This document shows positions 43,413 through 52,143 of a stretch of 64,000 nt of DNA, piece after piece. The stretch is from Methanomethylovorans sp041447285 (GTDB lineage Archaea > Halobacteriota > Methanosarcinia > Methanosarcinales > Methanosarcinaceae). Positions within the stretch are counted from its first letter, which is position 1; every line of letters begins with the position of its first letter. The translations under genes and the position numbers were made by a program. The notes under the pieces are model-generated. The model searched no databases and was not told the origin of the DNA. It saw only the letters and a program-made list of their open reading frames with translations. The stretch is from positions 1 to 64,000 of the forward strand of contig NZ_JBGMEB010000002.1 in assembly GCF_041447285.1 (NCBI RefSeq), in the 5' to 3' direction.

Positions 43413-44741
43413 TTAAGCAGATCCTTTCTTTATGATTTCTATTACTCTGCGCTTTTTCTCAATTGCATTCTCAGCTGCCTTATCAATTGCATTCTTCATT
43501 TCAATGAAATCCCGTGGCTCCTCTTCTCCTATCATTTTCTTGACAGGGGTGTATGCAGATTCTCTGAAACGAGGTGTGAAATCCCTGATCTCTCCGTTAA
43601 TTCTAATCTCTGAGCCGACACCTTCTTCCACACGCCCTATGATATCTATGGCAACACCTGCTTTTTTCACAGCATGCATGATATCCTGCGCATGCTCCAG
43701 AGGGGCTATGATGAGCAGAGCATCGAGGGAGACTCCCAGATAATCGATCTTGAGCGTTTCGAGCATGTCAAGGACCACTGGATTGACCAATGCTCTCATT
43801 TTCTCTTCTTCAAATACCAATTTTACGCCAGCAGTCTTTGATATCTCTTTCGCATCACCGCGGATACCACCGTTTGTGACATCAGTCATGGCATGAATGT
43901 GCGGCAAAAGGCCGGAACCAATGAGAGCTTCACAAGCCTCCAGGAACTTTACATTCATGGTCTCGCTGACAACATGATGCATGTTGTAGTATAGGGCTGT
44001 AGTGGAAACCGTGCCTCCTCCTGCACCTTCGGTCATGAGGATCACATCTCCAACGCATGTCTGAGTTCGGGCTGTAAGGTCCGATGTCGTCCCCACGGCA
44101 CCTACACCCCCTGTCATGCGTTCTCCGATGACCATATCGCCTCCTATACGCAGTGTACTGCCTGTGATAAGGGGTATGCCGGTAAGTTCAGATACTGTGG
44201 TGATGCCTGCGATATGATCGAATATCTTTGCTACATCCCCGTCATCCGCGACATGAATATCTGAGAGCAGAGCAATAGGCCGGGCTCCCATCACATACAC
44301 GTCCCGCAGTGAAGCTCTTGCCACATGGAAACCGGCAAGGAATGGGAAATCGCTAAGCCGTGAGTGTATTCCGTCTATGGTGACTATTATGTATTTGTCT
44401 GTGCCGTTACCTAAGACCACGCCGGAATCATCAAGCTGTGCACTATCAACTACCGCTCCTGTTTTTCCAATTACTTCTGCTATTTTCTCGTGTGTGTAAA
44501 AGTCGCCTGTGCCCCTTGAACCTACGCCAAACTCACCCATGGTGACTCCAGATATGGTAGGTTCCAGAATGTCACCTTTCACATTCAGCGTGTTTTGAGC
44601 TTCAACAATTGTTGCCTGCGCAAGCTTACGTGCATGCTGTGGTGTGGTCCTTTTTATTTCCAGGATTCTTGTTGTTAGTTTATCCTCAAGTTCGGTGTCA
44701 TTGGCACGTAGGCCTCTTTTTGCATATCCTTCGATATCCAT
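43413..44741 (-). CDS. AIR synthase (PurM/HypE/SelD)-related ATP-utilising protein
   Basis: 442 residues. The PurM-like N-terminal half shows VDSAQLDDSGVVLGNGTDKYIIVTIDGIHSRL...ARASLRDVYVMGARPIALLSDIHVADDGD, the C-terminal half CVGDVILMTEGAGGG...MTDVTNGGIRGDAKEIS...VSLDALLII. About 40 extra N-terminal residues precede it. It belongs to an archaeal AIR-synthase-like group of unassigned substrate; it is not PurM by its motifs. It follows hisH by 10 nt, probably in one operon. The C-terminus carries an extra helical, Lys/Glu-rich tail. Confidence 0.8.
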   Translation of the reverse strand: MDIEGYAKRGLRANDTELEDKLTTRILEIKRTTPQHARKLAQATIVEAQNTLNVKGDILEPTISGVTMGEFGVGSRGTGDFYTHEKIAEVIGKTGAVVDSAQLDDSGVVLGNGTDKYIIVTIDGIHSRLSDFPFLAGFHVARASLRDVYVMGARPIALLSDIHVADDGDVAKIFDHIAGITTVSELTGIPLITGSTLRIGGDMVIGERMTGGVGAVGTTSDLTARTQTCVGDVILMTEGAGGGTVSTTALYYNMHHVVSETMNVKFLEACEALIGSGLLPHIHAMTDVTNGGIRGDAKEISKTAGVKLVFEEEKMRALVNPVVLDMLETLKIDYLGVSLDALLIIAPLEHAQDIMHAVKKAGVAIDIIGRVEEGVGSEIRINGEIRDFTPRFRESAYTPVKKMIGEEEPRDFIEMKNAIDKAAENAIEKKRRVIEIIKKGSA

Positions 44742-44751
44742 GTTTTTTACC

Positions 44752-45360
44752 TCAGCACATTTCTACAAAGTTGCGAAGCATCTTCAGACCAATATCTCCG
44801 CTTTTTTCAGGGTGGAACTGTGTGCCCATTACATTCCCTAAATCGTTGACTATGGCAGATGCAAAGTTTTGTCCATATTCACATGATGCAAGCGTGTTCT
44901 TTTGTGCAGTATTGACGTAGTATGAATGTACAAAATAAACATAAGATCCGTTTGGTATGCCTTTGAATAGTGGATGTTCCTGGGTGATCTGTATGGAGTT
45001 CCATCCCATGTGAGGCACTTTGAGTTCAGAATGAGGGAATCTTACTACATTTCCTTTCACAAGTCCCAATCCATCCGTTAACCTTCCTTCCTCGGACCAG
45101 TCCGTAAGTATCTGCTCACCCAGACAGATACCAAGCATAGGCTTGCCGGAATTCACATATTCGGTAATAGTATCTTTCAGACACTCTATATTTTTCATGG
45201 CATCCATGAAAGCGCCCACTCCAGGGAGAATTACCCCATCTGCTGCAAGCATCTTTTCGGGATCGCTGGAGATGGAAACAGAGGCACCTGCATGTTCAAG
45301 TCCCTTGTACACACTGCGCAGGTTACCAAGCCCATAGTCTATGATCACGATATTTTTCAT
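44752..45360 (-). CDS. hisH: Imidazole glycerol phosphate synthase subunit HisH
   Basis: Glutaminase of histidine synthesis, supplying ammonia to HisF. 202 residues, class I glutamine amidotransferase: YGLGNLRSV, ILPGVGAFMDAM, nucleophile Cys in PMLGICLGEQ, and His/Glu in GTQFHPEKSGDIG. hisF is not in the window. Confidence 0.96.
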   Translation of the reverse strand: MKNIVIIDYGLGNLRSVYKGLEHAGASVSISSDPEKMLAADGVILPGVGAFMDAMKNIECLKDTITEYVNSGKPMLGICLGEQILTDWSEEGRLTDGLGLVKGNVVRFPHSELKVPHMGWNSIQITQEHPLFKGIPNGSYVYFVHSYYVNTAQKNTLASCEYGQNFASAIVNDLGNVMGTQFHPEKSGDIGLKMLRNFVEMC

Positions 45361-45493
45361 CGGAAGTTAGAGCTTGTTCCTTGTACATCAATTTAACGTA
45401 TCGGTGGATATCTCATTTCCAATTATTAAATAATATAGTATGACTTATATACTTTGTATTCTTTTTAAACATTAAACCAATCTGGTGAGAAGT

Positions 45494-45994
45494 ATGAAAA
45501 ACAGAAAGAATGCTAGAACTTTGTTCCGCAGTGATGATGCCATGGAACTGCCAATTAATATTGTCGTTATGCTGGTTGTTGGAATGGTAGCACTTGCAGC
45601 CCTTGTCGCCATTATTCCTCCACCTACCAAAAACATGTCGGTTTATATTGATAGTGCTGGAGCTTCTGATACTACCGCTATAACCATGACCGATGGCAAT
45701 GCGGTTATAGTGGATTCAGCTACAGCACAGAACCCATTCTATGTAAGGGTAACTCTCTCAGCTACAGACACTGATGGCAATCCCGTAAGAGATGCCAGCG
45801 TGGTGCTAAGGGGCTTAGGAGGGGTTGCTACAGCCACCACAGGCAGTGATGGCAGGGCTGTGCTTATCACTGACCCGGCAATGGTAACAATGGGGCCTAA
45901 CCAGAACGAAGGCACAATGGACCTTACCATCTCAGCTAACGGGTTCTACGACTATGAGAAGGAAGATGCTGTGATGATCGTCAGGACTGCCTGA
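45494..45994 (+). CDS. Pilin-like membrane protein with carboxypeptidase-regulatory-like domain
   Basis: About 166 residues from ATG 45494 (GGTGAG upstream; GTG 45485 gives three more). The charged N-terminus FRSDDAMELP precedes a hydrophobic helix INIVVMLVVGMVALAALVAII, as in archaeal type IV pilin-like proteins, then a Thr/Ala-rich beta domain (VRVTLSATDTDGNPVRDASVVLRG...TTGSDGRAVL) resembling surface carboxypeptidase-regulatory-like (CarboxypepD_reg) domains. It is paired with the similar gene at 46015. The surface role is inferred. Confidence 0.7.
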   Translation: MKNRKNARTLFRSDDAMELPINIVVMLVVGMVALAALVAIIPPPTKNMSVYIDSAGASDTTAITMTDGNAVIVDSATAQNPFYVRVTLSATDTDGNPVRDASVVLRGLGGVATATTGSDGRAVLITDPAMVTMGPNQNEGTMDLTISANGFYDYEKEDAVMIVRTA

Positions 45995-46014
45995 CCATTT
46001 TATTTTTTAATACT

Positions 46015-46461
46015 ATGACGGAGAGAAGCTTTTTAAGGGATGATGGGGCTGCACTGGGTCTTCCCATAAGGATGGTGGTATTGACTATAGTGGGTCTTGT
46101 GGGTCTAACCATGATACTATCTGCACTTGCAGGCATTCATACCACTCCTAGTGTGCTCTACGTAATTTCCAACACCACTTCCTTTTCCATGAGTGGAACT
46201 ACAGATGATTCTCCGTATATTCAGCTAAATGTACTCAATTCAGAAGATGAACCAGTGCCAGGGGCAAGTGTGGTTATCTGGTCTCCTGACCACAGGACAG
46301 CTAAAGCAGGAACTACGGACTCTTTTGGAGAGTTCATCTTCCAACTGGAAAACATGTCTCTGCCCACAGGAAAAAGTGAGGGATATATTGCTGTCAAAGT
46401 GATACAGGAAGGGTATCTGGATCTGGAAGAGCAGTATTTCATAAAGGTCAGATCCACCTGA
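46015..46461 (+). CDS. Second pilin-like protein with the same layout
   Basis: 148 residues. The N-terminal FLRDDGAALGLP followed by helix IRMVVLTIVGLVGLTMILSALAG and a beta domain (LNVLNSEDEPVPGASVVIWSPDHRTAKAGTTDSFGEFIF) repeat the plan of the gene 20 nt upstream. Both show a DD motif four to six residues before the helix. Likely co-transcribed surface components; no assembly ATPase or prepilin peptidase is nearby. Confidence 0.68.
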   Translation: MTERSFLRDDGAALGLPIRMVVLTIVGLVGLTMILSALAGIHTTPSVLYVISNTTSFSMSGTTDDSPYIQLNVLNSEDEPVPGASVVIWSPDHRTAKAGTTDSFGEFIFQLENMSLPTGKSEGYIAVKVIQEGYLDLEEQYFIKVRST

Positions 46462-46477
46462 TACATTTTTCTATATT

Positions 46478-47128
46478 TTATGCTCTGTCAGAATCTCTGT
46501 TTGCCATATAAAATCTGACAAGGGCAGTCCCGGCAAGCACCAGCGCAACGGTGAATGAGAAATAAGGGGATCTTATTATGTCCCATCTATTACTCATGAT
46601 CAGCACGCCTGTAACGAAAATGATGGCTGCTGCCACAAGTCCTGAGAGTTCCATGGGCACTTTCACAGACCCGATGGTGATCCTGTTCCTCTCTTCTGCT
46701 TTTTTAAGCCTCTTTTCCATGTCCTCAAGTTGCTTGTTCATGTTTTGGGTAAGCGTGAGCATCTGGTCGTCGTTCTTGCTGTTCAGGAGTTCGTGCTTTG
46801 TCTGCTGATACCCTTCGCTCAGCGTGTCAACTTGTTGTTTTAGTTCTTCCATCTGCTGCTTCAGGCTGCTGATATCGCTTTCCTGTGGATCGGAGCCTTT
46901 TACATCCGGCGAACCTATCTGTTCCCGCAGTTCTGCGATCTCCCTCTGCATTTGTTGCAAAAGATCGGCTTGCATGTGTGCAGGATCGTCCATAAGGTCC
47001 TGGGGAGGAACTTCCATGGAAAGCCTGCGTTCAACTGCCCGAAGCCTTCTCTCCAGGCTTCTGAGGTTCTGGTCGAAGGAATTGATCCTGCCGTGCAGGT
47101 CATCCCTCGTTTTTTCATCGGTAGCCAT
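46478..47128 (-). CDS. Coiled-coil protein with two C-terminal membrane helices
   Basis: Function not recognised. 216 residues: long, strongly charged coiled coil over residues of about 10-145 (LRSLERRLRAVERRL, MQREIAELREQI, LKQQMEELKQQVDTLSEGYQQ, EDMEKRLKKAEERN), then two hydrophobic helices (LSGLVAAAIIFVTGVLIM and FSFTVALVLAGTALVRFYM). It follows the UDP-glucose dehydrogenase by 7 nt, so it is probably co-transcribed with it; a cell-envelope role would be a guess. Confidence 0.7.
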   Translation of the reverse strand: MATDEKTRDDLHGRINSFDQNLRSLERRLRAVERRLSMEVPPQDLMDDPAHMQADLLQQMQREIAELREQIGSPDVKGSDPQESDISSLKQQMEELKQQVDTLSEGYQQTKHELLNSKNDDQMLTLTQNMNKQLEDMEKRLKKAEERNRITIGSVKVPMELSGLVAAAIIFVTGVLIMSNRWDIIRSPYFSFTVALVLAGTALVRFYMANRDSDRA

Positions 47129-47135
47129 TCTCAGC

Positions 47136-48449
47136 TCACCAGCAGAGCCCTTCGTATTCGATCTTCACGGACAGTTCTTTTGGATCTATAAGGTGTCGGC
47201 CGTCTATGACTAAGGGCATGCAACTCCAAAGACATGTTCTCATAGCTGCGAATTCCTTATCCAGTCTGCGGAACTGGTTCCATTCTGTCATGAGCAGGCA
47301 GGCATCAGCATCTGTAAGGGCTTCAGCTGCGCTGTCACAATAGGTGATGTTTGGGAAGACCTTCTTCATGTGTTCCATTGCCATTGGGTCATAAGCAAAT
47401 ACGTGGGCTTCCTGGTGCAGGAGTTCTGCAATGACAGGTATGGATCTGGATTCCCGGATGTCGTCTGTATCATTCTTGAAAGCAAGTCCAAGCACTGCGA
47501 TGCGTTTGTCTTTCAATTCTCCCATCTTTTGCTTGAGCAATCTGATCATGCCCAGAGGCTGTTCTTCATTAACATCGATGACCGAACGTAGCAGTTTAGG
47601 TGTATAGCCGATCTCCTCTGCCTTTCCTATTATCGCCCGCACATCCTTGGGGAAGCAGGAGCCTCCGAAGCCTGCCCCGGAATTGAGGAAGTAAGGGGAT
47701 ATTCTGTAGTCCTTGCCCACTTCCTCCATAACGGCATAAGTGTCGATGCCAAGTCTCTTGCAGATGTTGCCGATCTCGTTGGCAAAGGAGATCTTGGTGG
47801 CCAGCAGGGAGTTGTTGGTGTATTTGATCATCTCTGCGGTAGTAGGTTTGGTGTGCGTGACCTCACAGTCAAGTTCCCGGTACAGCTCGGACACGATGAA
47901 GAACGTTCTTTCGTCAATGGCTCCCACCACGATCTTATCAGGATGCATGAAGTCATATACAGCTTTGCCTTCTCGCAAGAACTCGGGATTCATAGAAACA
48001 CCGAAGTCTTTGCCAGCCTTTTTCCCTGAATAGCTCTCCAGCAGGGGCATAACGAACTTCTCTGTAGTTTCTGGCACTACCGTGCTTTTCACAACTACCA
48101 CATGGTAATGCTCCTTCTTTGCCATGGCTTCTCCCAGACTCACAGCAGCAGACTCCACTATGGACAGATCGATGTTGCCCATTTCATCGGAAGGCGTGCC
48201 CACGCAGATAAAAGATACATCCGACTTCTGGACGGCATAATCATAGTCCGATGTGGCTATGATGCGTTTCTCGGCATGTTTGGTCAGCAGCTCTTCCAGG
48301 CCATCCTCCCAGATGGGAGCTTTGCCGGCATTGATCATGCTGACCTTCTTCTCATCCACATCAACGCAGATCACTTCATGACCAAGTTCTGCAAAACATG
48401 CGGCAGTAACTGATCCAACATAACCGGTACCGATAACTGATACTCTCAT
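47136..48449 (-). CDS. ugd: UDP-glucose 6-dehydrogenase family nucleotide-sugar dehydrogenase
   Basis: Oxidises UDP-glucose to UDP-glucuronate (or a related sugar), feeding glycan synthesis. 437 residues: NAD site GTGYVGSVTAACFAELGHEVICVDVD, VVKSTVVPETTE, MNPEFLREGKAVYDFMHPDKIVVG, catalytic Cys in GFGGSCFPKDVRAI, and C-terminal LGLAFKNDTDDIRESRS. TATA at about 48495-48483 and GTAGGAGAG before the start. The inverted repeat GATGATA-N7-TATCATC lies just upstream of the TATA box. Confidence 0.93.
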   Translation of the reverse strand: MRVSVIGTGYVGSVTAACFAELGHEVICVDVDEKKVSMINAGKAPIWEDGLEELLTKHAEKRIIATSDYDYAVQKSDVSFICVGTPSDEMGNIDLSIVESAAVSLGEAMAKKEHYHVVVVKSTVVPETTEKFVMPLLESYSGKKAGKDFGVSMNPEFLREGKAVYDFMHPDKIVVGAIDERTFFIVSELYRELDCEVTHTKPTTAEMIKYTNNSLLATKISFANEIGNICKRLGIDTYAVMEEVGKDYRISPYFLNSGAGFGGSCFPKDVRAIIGKAEEIGYTPKLLRSVIDVNEEQPLGMIRLLKQKMGELKDKRIAVLGLAFKNDTDDIRESRSIPVIAELLHQEAHVFAYDPMAMEHMKKVFPNITYCDSAAEALTDADACLLMTEWNQFRRLDKEFAAMRTCLWSCMPLVIDGRHLIDPKELSVKIEYEGLCW

Positions 48450-48502
48450 AATGAACTCTCCTACAGTAATAAATTGTTGTAAAATATATATTAGTATGGC
48501 GA

Positions 48503-48523
48503 GATGATAATTAGCATATCATC
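48503..48523. repeat. Inverted repeat upstream of the ugd promoter
   Basis: Perfect GATGATA (48503-48509) and TATCATC (48517-48523) separated by 7 nt, immediately upstream of the ugd TATA box on the minus strand. A possible activator or repressor site; no regulator is assignable. Confidence 0.35.
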
Positions 48524-48690
48524 TATCACATATTATATCGGAAAATATTCATTTTTTTATTTATGAAAACCTATCAATCTAATTCGTTCCTCGAAAAGAG
48601 AGTATTTCTACAGAGGCGATATAAAAATTGCTTAAAACAATTGAATACGAATCTTTGCATTGTGTCTGGGAGAAGATAAAAATGAGACAG

Positions 48691-50547
48691 TCAATAGTTT
48701 TCAATTAGAATATCTCTTTCAGTGTCCTCATGTTTAATTGTATAGTATCGAAGAACCTTCAGAATATCCTCATCTCTTGTAATTTCTGTAATTGATTCAA
48801 AATTATTTAGATGTATTATCTCCTTTGCTTTTGCTAATTTATTTTCTGATAAATTCTGAAAGGCATTCCACCATTCCTGAGTAAGTCCAGATTTGTAATA
48901 CATTCTGTAAATTATAAATGTTTCTGGCATGTACAGGATTTTCTCAAACTCCTCATCATTACAACCAAAAGCTTCTTCAAAGAAAGATTTTCCTGTACCA
49001 ATTTTTCCTTTTGTAGAATTTAGAACAGCCTGGATCGCTCTGACAAATTTTCGGTTCCAATGTCTTCCAGTGTAGGTTCTATTTTTAAAATATTTTGGAT
49101 CCTTTATAGGATGATACTTCATAGGGAAAGAATAGATACTGATTCCTAATTCTTCACACAAATCTATATTCAATTTCAATCTACGATAAAGATCAATTGG
49201 CTTATCATTATAATTATACAGCATATAATTGGACATTTTTTTAATACCATTTTTTGCTGCTAGTCTAATTGCATTCTCATACACATGTCTATAGTTCCAA
49301 GAATCAAAAGCAATTCTCAAAGGTTGTATTGGGATTTCTGCTAATTTTTTTATATTATCTTCATTAATTAGTCTGGCATCAATGCCTTGATTAAAATCGA
49401 CAAATCGCTTTCTTTGAGTTGCAGGACTAATTTTTCTGAATAGTGGTTCGAAATAACTATTGACTTCTATAATATTTTCCTTTTTAGCAGTATTACTGCT
49501 TAGTAAATTATGGTCACTAAGTACGTGATAAATTTCTTTCTGAGTATTTTCATTACTTTTCTTGATCAATAGTCTGTAAAGCTTGATTATTAATTTGGTA
49601 TATCCCTTATCATTATAACCAGATTGTAACCCCTTTATAGCGACCTCGTATTCATTGGGAGGAAGATAAGTTGCCCCATTTGTAAACCCACAAGCTTTTA
49701 TTTCTTCAATTATGTCATTAAATTTGGCAGAAGCAAGAACGTTATTGTCAAGTAACAATAAGTTCCTTCTCTGACCAAATTTCTCATTTGTCTGTTGAAT
49801 CTGATTTTTAATGCTGATATAATTACGATATTCCGGTTCTAGAACAGGAACAGCACAAAAATTACATTTGTTTACGCAACCTCTTGTCATGTATCCATAA
49901 TAGCCTTCATTTTCAGGGTAAACATAATCAATCTCATGGAGAATAGAATAATCTAATGGTAATTCATCAATAATTATGTCATTGTCATCCAGAGCACTAG
50001 TTTTGTCAAGAAGTCCCTCAATTGGTTTGATTCTTGTTTCCTTGTATATTTCCTTTGGAACCAATGAAGCAGCAATGCCACCAACAAATACTTGTTCTGG
50101 GTTTTTACACATTAGCTTGAATGAATTTATAGTATCGATAGTTATTTTCCAATGAAATGTGAATAAAGTAGTGATGCAAATTCGATCCCATTTGGGCGTT
50201 TTCAGGTATTCTTTCTTCTTATACAAATTCTTATAGTATCTCAGATTTTCTAATACAAATACATCCGAGCTAAGTGATGATAACTTTTGAAAATCGGACT
50301 CATGACCCAGTTTGATATAACGTTGAATAAGATCTTTTTTTTCTTCCCATAAAATAGAACTATCATTGACTGTGAGTTTTCTGAGCAGCTCAGAGTAAAT
50401 TTCTTCTACAACGAAGTCACGAAATGTACCTTTATAAAAGGTAACATCATCGCCCAAAAGCTTATGATAGGTAGAAAGCTTCATTAGCCCTATTGGAGGA
50501 TATTTGTTCCTATAATTTGGCTCTACAAGTAACACTTTACGATTCAT
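48691..50547 (-). CDS. Radical-SAM protein with B12-binding-like N-terminus, island gene 4
   Basis: 618 residues. The N-terminus VLLVEPNYRNKYPPIGLMKLSTYHKLLGDDVTFYKG looks like a cobalamin-binding Rossmann start (no clear DxHxxG). The radical-SAM cluster motif CVNKCNFC (C224, C228, C231) sits in YGYMTRGCVNKCNFCAVPVLEPEY, with a barrel after it (FNQGIDARLINEDNIKKLAEIPIQPLRIAFD). Its ATG overlaps the GHKL ATPase stop, so it is fourth in a compact operon. Substrate unknown. AT-rich codon use differs from the neighbouring housekeeping genes, suggesting transfer. Confidence 0.82.
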   Translation of the reverse strand: MNRKVLLVEPNYRNKYPPIGLMKLSTYHKLLGDDVTFYKGTFRDFVVEEIYSELLRKLTVNDSSILWEEKKDLIQRYIKLGHESDFQKLSSLSSDVFVLENLRYYKNLYKKKEYLKTPKWDRICITTLFTFHWKITIDTINSFKLMCKNPEQVFVGGIAASLVPKEIYKETRIKPIEGLLDKTSALDDNDIIIDELPLDYSILHEIDYVYPENEGYYGYMTRGCVNKCNFCAVPVLEPEYRNYISIKNQIQQTNEKFGQRRNLLLLDNNVLASAKFNDIIEEIKACGFTNGATYLPPNEYEVAIKGLQSGYNDKGYTKLIIKLYRLLIKKSNENTQKEIYHVLSDHNLLSSNTAKKENIIEVNSYFEPLFRKISPATQRKRFVDFNQGIDARLINEDNIKKLAEIPIQPLRIAFDSWNYRHVYENAIRLAAKNGIKKMSNYMLYNYNDKPIDLYRRLKLNIDLCEELGISIYSFPMKYHPIKDPKYFKNRTYTGRHWNRKFVRAIQAVLNSTKGKIGTGKSFFEEAFGCNDEEFEKILYMPETFIIYRMYYKSGLTQEWWNAFQNLSENKLAKAKEIIHLNNFESITEITRDEDILKVLRYYTIKHEDTERDILIENY

Positions 50548-52130
50548 TTCTTATTTATTTCATCCTGTATTTTTTGAATTAAGCTAGAGCTTTGTATAGG
50601 AGGTAAAACATCCTGTATAACTGTATAAATATGCCCGACAAGTTTGCGTTCATTTTCTGTCAGATGAATAAGCTTGTCTGTTAACAGGGGTGTTCCTTTA
50701 TTTAGATTATGCGAAGATTTTTCCGTTGTTATTGATTCCTTATTTCCCAAGTTTTTTGGACTCACAGTTTTTTTGTGGTTCTTTTCAACTGACTTCATTA
50801 CTTTGGACAATGTCGGATTTTTCTTAGATTTTTCTTTTAATTTATCTATCTCTTTCTGCGATTGTTCGATTTCTTTTTTAGCCGCATCAATCTCTTTTTT
50901 AAGATTTATCTCTTCGTCTTTATTTATAAATCCAGTTTTTTCTTTTTCAGCATATTTAACCTCTATTTCATGCAACAGGTTTTCTTTTTTATATGCATTT
51001 TTCGCCCGATTTGCATCAATATAAAGAGAATGTAAGGCATCCCCAAAAAAACGTTCAACTTCTGTTTCAAGCTCCACACGTGTAGGATTTTCATTGAAGT
51101 AGTCACGTCTGGCATTTGGTATAAGGTTCCTATGAACAGCATGTAATTCGCCTATATAATAATAATTTCCACGTTGTTGTTTAAAAAATCTGATTAGTGT
51201 CTGGTCGTCCCCTACCTGAATGTTATCTTTTCTAAGCCTTATTCCCCGCATGTCGTTACACGAGGGTATCTGTTTGTCGAATGCACCTACACCAAACCAC
51301 ATCCAAGCTAGTAACTCGTTCTGTTTATTTTTAAACTCTTTAAATTCAAGAGAATCTATTTCATCATATTGTTTTAAACACTCTCCACTTTTTTCATATA
51401 ATACATGGCTGTAATCTTTAAAAACGTCTTCCCCATCTACGAATATTCTATATTCCGAAAAACTTAAGTTATTTTTAGATATAAATTCTTTAATTTTAGA
51501 TTTTAGGTAGAACTTACTGTTGTAGTCAACAGGCACATTAGCAGAGATATATTTTTTTACTTCAGCAACATCCAATAATTCACTATTTTCATCTCTGATG
51601 TGTTCTAACTCAACAATAAAATAGTGCGCTTCAGAATCACATGGTTCCTCAGAGCAACTAATAATCTTATATAATACATCTTCAGCACTATCTTTTACAG
51701 TTGGATCGTCGATCATACTAATGAGTTCTTTAGCATTCCAAGTCATGGTTGTTTGGATTGCTTCGCCTGGGTATGTTGTTATAAATCGTAACGTCTCACA
51801 ATATGCCAGACCACCTAATCTACCAATGCCCCTAAATCCTTTATTCACACCTCTATCCTTCTCAGAATCGGCAATATAAACAAGTTTTCTCCAAATATCA
51901 GATGCCTTTACCCCATAAGCATTATCCTTTATACTGACAATGCGTTCCTTGCTATTAAGCTCTATCTCAATTTGTGGCTTCTCGTCTCCATTATATATCC
52001 CGTTTTTACAGGCAAGATCAATCGAATCAGCAGCATTTTGTATGTATTCACGATAGATTATTTTTGAATCACTATACATCCCAATAGTGAGATTTTCAAG
52101 TGCATTTTTACCGATTTTGATATTAGGCAT
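50544..52130 (-). CDS. GHKL (Hsp90/MORC-like) ATPase, island gene 3
   Basis: 528 residues from ATG 52130 (GGTGAG upstream; a TTG adds one residue). The GHKL ATP site is complete: N-box EYIQNAADS (28-36), G1 DNAYGV (69-74, usually DNGxG), and G2 lid GFRGIGRLGG (98-107). A middle S5-like region contains VHRNLIPNARRDYFNENP. The C-terminus (about 385-450) is a Lys/Glu coiled coil, then a low-complexity linker and a short helical end. Such ATPases act as clamps that close around DNA or protein. It lies between the HerA-like ATPase and the radical-SAM gene. Confidence 0.87.
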   Translation of the reverse strand: MPNIKIGKNALENLTIGMYSDSKIIYREYIQNAADSIDLACKNGIYNGDEKPQIEIELNSKERIVSIKDNAYGVKASDIWRKLVYIADSEKDRGVNKGFRGIGRLGGLAYCETLRFITTYPGEAIQTTMTWNAKELISMIDDPTVKDSAEDVLYKIISCSEEPCDSEAHYFIVELEHIRDENSELLDVAEVKKYISANVPVDYNSKFYLKSKIKEFISKNNLSFSEYRIFVDGEDVFKDYSHVLYEKSGECLKQYDEIDSLEFKEFKNKQNELLAWMWFGVGAFDKQIPSCNDMRGIRLRKDNIQVGDDQTLIRFFKQQRGNYYYIGELHAVHRNLIPNARRDYFNENPTRVELETEVERFFGDALHSLYIDANRAKNAYKKENLLHEIEVKYAEKEKTGFINKDEEINLKKEIDAAKKEIEQSQKEIDKLKEKSKKNPTLSKVMKSVEKNHKKTVSPKNLGNKESITTEKSSHNLNKGTPLLTDKLIHLTENERKLVGHIYTVIQDVLPPIQSSSLIQKIQDEINKK

Positions 52131-52143
52131 CAATTCTCACCCA

